Positions 63,400-64,000 of a stretch of DNA of 64,000 nt are shown in pieces (position 1 is the stretch's first letter; every line of letters starts with the position of its first letter). The stretch comes from Arsenophonus sp052174475 (lineage in GTDB: Bacteria > Pseudomonadota > Gammaproteobacteria > Enterobacterales > Enterobacteriaceae), in assembly GCA_052174475.1 (NCBI GenBank), contig JBQMRO010000058.1:62001-126000 (forward strand), in the 5' to 3' direction. The notes below the pieces were generated by a model. It searched no databases, was not told the origin of the DNA, and saw nothing but the letters and a program-made list of their open reading frames with translations. Position numbers and translations under genes: made by a program.

Positions 63400-64000
63400 T
63401 TAATTAGCAATGGTGCGCTGACGCGAAATATTACATAAAAACTCCTGACGTGTATTTTGACTAGATTTAAATAATCCACCTAGCGAGGTTGTCATTGTGC
63501 TACTGTTTACATCACAAACACCTCTAGCTTTAACACAATAATGAACAGCATCAATTGAAACCGCGACATTACTTGTGCCTAACAAAGTTTGTAACGCAAT
63601 TAAAACCTGCTTAGTTAAACGTTCTTGAACTTGTGGTCGTTGAGAAAAAAATTGAACAATACGATTAATTTTAGATAAACCAATCACTTTATTCTTTGGA
63701 ATATAGGCCAATGCCGCATTACCATCAATGGTAATGAAATGATGCTCACAGACACTAGTTAAAGTAATATCACGAACCGTCACCATTTCGTCGAAATCCA
63801 TTTTATTTTCGATCAAAGTGATTTTAGGAAAATTATTATAATCAAGCCCTGAGAAAATTTCGTCAATATACATTTTAGCAACACGATTAGGTGTTTTCGC
63901 TAAGCTATTATCACTAAGATCAAGATTCAGTAAACGCATAATTTCACCAATGCGCTCTTCAATCTGCTGTTTACGCTCATTTAAGGAAAAAGAATGACTA
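63400..64000 (-). CDS. folE: FolE, GTP cyclohydrolase I (5' end beyond window)
   Basis: The frame stays open to the window edge; residues before the internal ATG at 63939 (NERKQQIEERIGEIMRLLNL) align with the E. coli FolE N-terminal region. The true start therefore lies outside, and about 200 of roughly 220 residues are visible. It converts GTP to 7,8-dihydroneopterin triphosphate, the first step of tetrahydrofolate synthesis. Visible features: TPNRVAKMYIDEIFSGLDY, zinc-ligand and active-site motif SVCEHHFITIDG, IGLSKINRIVQFFSQRPQVQ-type core, HYCVKARG (second zinc cysteine) and TTSLGGLFK near the end. The usually conserved 'ARGIRD' reads ARGVCD, a substitution worth noting. No neighbouring folate genes are seen. 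Confidence 0.95.
   Translation of the reverse strand, partial: SHSFSLNERKQQIEERIGEIMRLLNLDLSDNSLAKTPNRVAKMYIDEIFSGLDYNNFPKITLIENKMDFDEMVTVRDITLTSVCEHHFITIDGNAALAYIPKNKVIGLSKINRIVQFFSQRPQVQERLTKQVLIALQTLLGTSNVAVSIDAVHYCVKARGVCDVNSSTMTTSLGGLFKSSQNTRQEFLCNISRQRTIAN

Noticed and set aside
1..64000. CRISPR arrays, tRNA or rRNA genes
   Set aside because: No regularly spaced direct repeats of CRISPR type, no recognisable T-loop/acceptor patterns and no rRNA signature were seen by eye. The recurring sequence blocks are explained by the four IS families. A covariance-model scan would be needed to exclude tRNAs fully.
1..64000. An intact novel defence, secretion or biosynthetic system
   Set aside because: All intact genes belong to well-known housekeeping families, and the unidentified stretches have no intact frames. 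I found no support for an undescribed multi-gene system.

Overview
The window looks like part of the chromosome of a host-restricted gammaproteobacterium (Enterobacterales) in an advanced stage of genome decay. The surviving proteins and the local gene neighbourhoods (rmuC-ubiE-ubiJ-ubiB-tatABC, ubiD-fre, cpxARP, zur/lexA/dgkA/plsB/ubiA/ubiC, aceE-aceF-lpdA, folE) are those of E. coli/Serratia-type bacteria. The DNA is strongly AT-rich. By my count only 13 genes look intact, covering about 14.6 of 64 kb (roughly 23%). The rest is pseudogenes, dead insertion sequences and unrecognisable spacer. A low-density symbiont such as Serratia symbiotica of Cinara aphids fits this picture, but that assignment is inference from memory, not from a search.

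Layout. 1-8.5 kb: dead IS256-, IS481-, IS1595- and IS91-family elements with unassignable DNA between them. 8.5-14.7 kb (minus): dead tatC, tatB and tatA followed by intact ubiB, ubiJ, ubiE and rmuC. 14.7-16.8 kb: IS1595 and IS481 remnants. 16.8-19.0 kb (minus): dead fre, intact ubiD. 19.2-24.5 kb: IS remnants around a recently killed hemN. 24.6-27.3 kb: intact cpxA-cpxR and divergent cpxP with a clear CpxR box. 27.4-30.5 kb: IS481, IS256 and IS1595 remnants. 30.5-36.9 kb: dead zur, lexA and dgkA, intact plsB, intact ubiA, dead ubiC. 37.4-39.7 kb: nested IS remnants. 39.7-45.6 kb: aceE broken by IS256 and IS91, then dead aceF. 45.8-47.3 kb: intact lpdA. 47.4-51.2 kb: IS remnants. 51.7-52.5 kb: intact ybhA. 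52.6-54.4 kb: IS remnants. 54.6 kb: dead grxA. 54.8-61 kb: a compositionally richer relic stretch with a dead serine recombinase and one IS1595 copy. 61-63.4 kb: nothing assignable. 63.4 kb to the end: folE, running off the window.

Function. Aerobic quinone synthesis is the best kept theme: UbiA, UbiD, UbiE, UbiB and UbiJ are intact, while UbiC, which makes the 4-hydroxybenzoate precursor, is dead. The envelope is maintained by PlsB (phospholipid synthesis) and the complete CpxARP stress system. Pyruvate dehydrogenase E1 and E2 are dead but the shared E3 subunit (LpdA) is intact, so it probably serves another dehydrogenase complex. Tat export, the LexA SOS repressor, the Zur zinc repressor, diacylglycerol kinase, oxygen-independent haem synthesis (HemN), flavin reductase (Fre) and glutaredoxin 1 are lost, at least at these loci.

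The four IS families (IS1595, IS256, IS481, IS91) account for most of the non-coding DNA. Every copy I could read is broken, which suggests an old IS expansion now decaying. I did not find a convincing undescribed multi-gene system.
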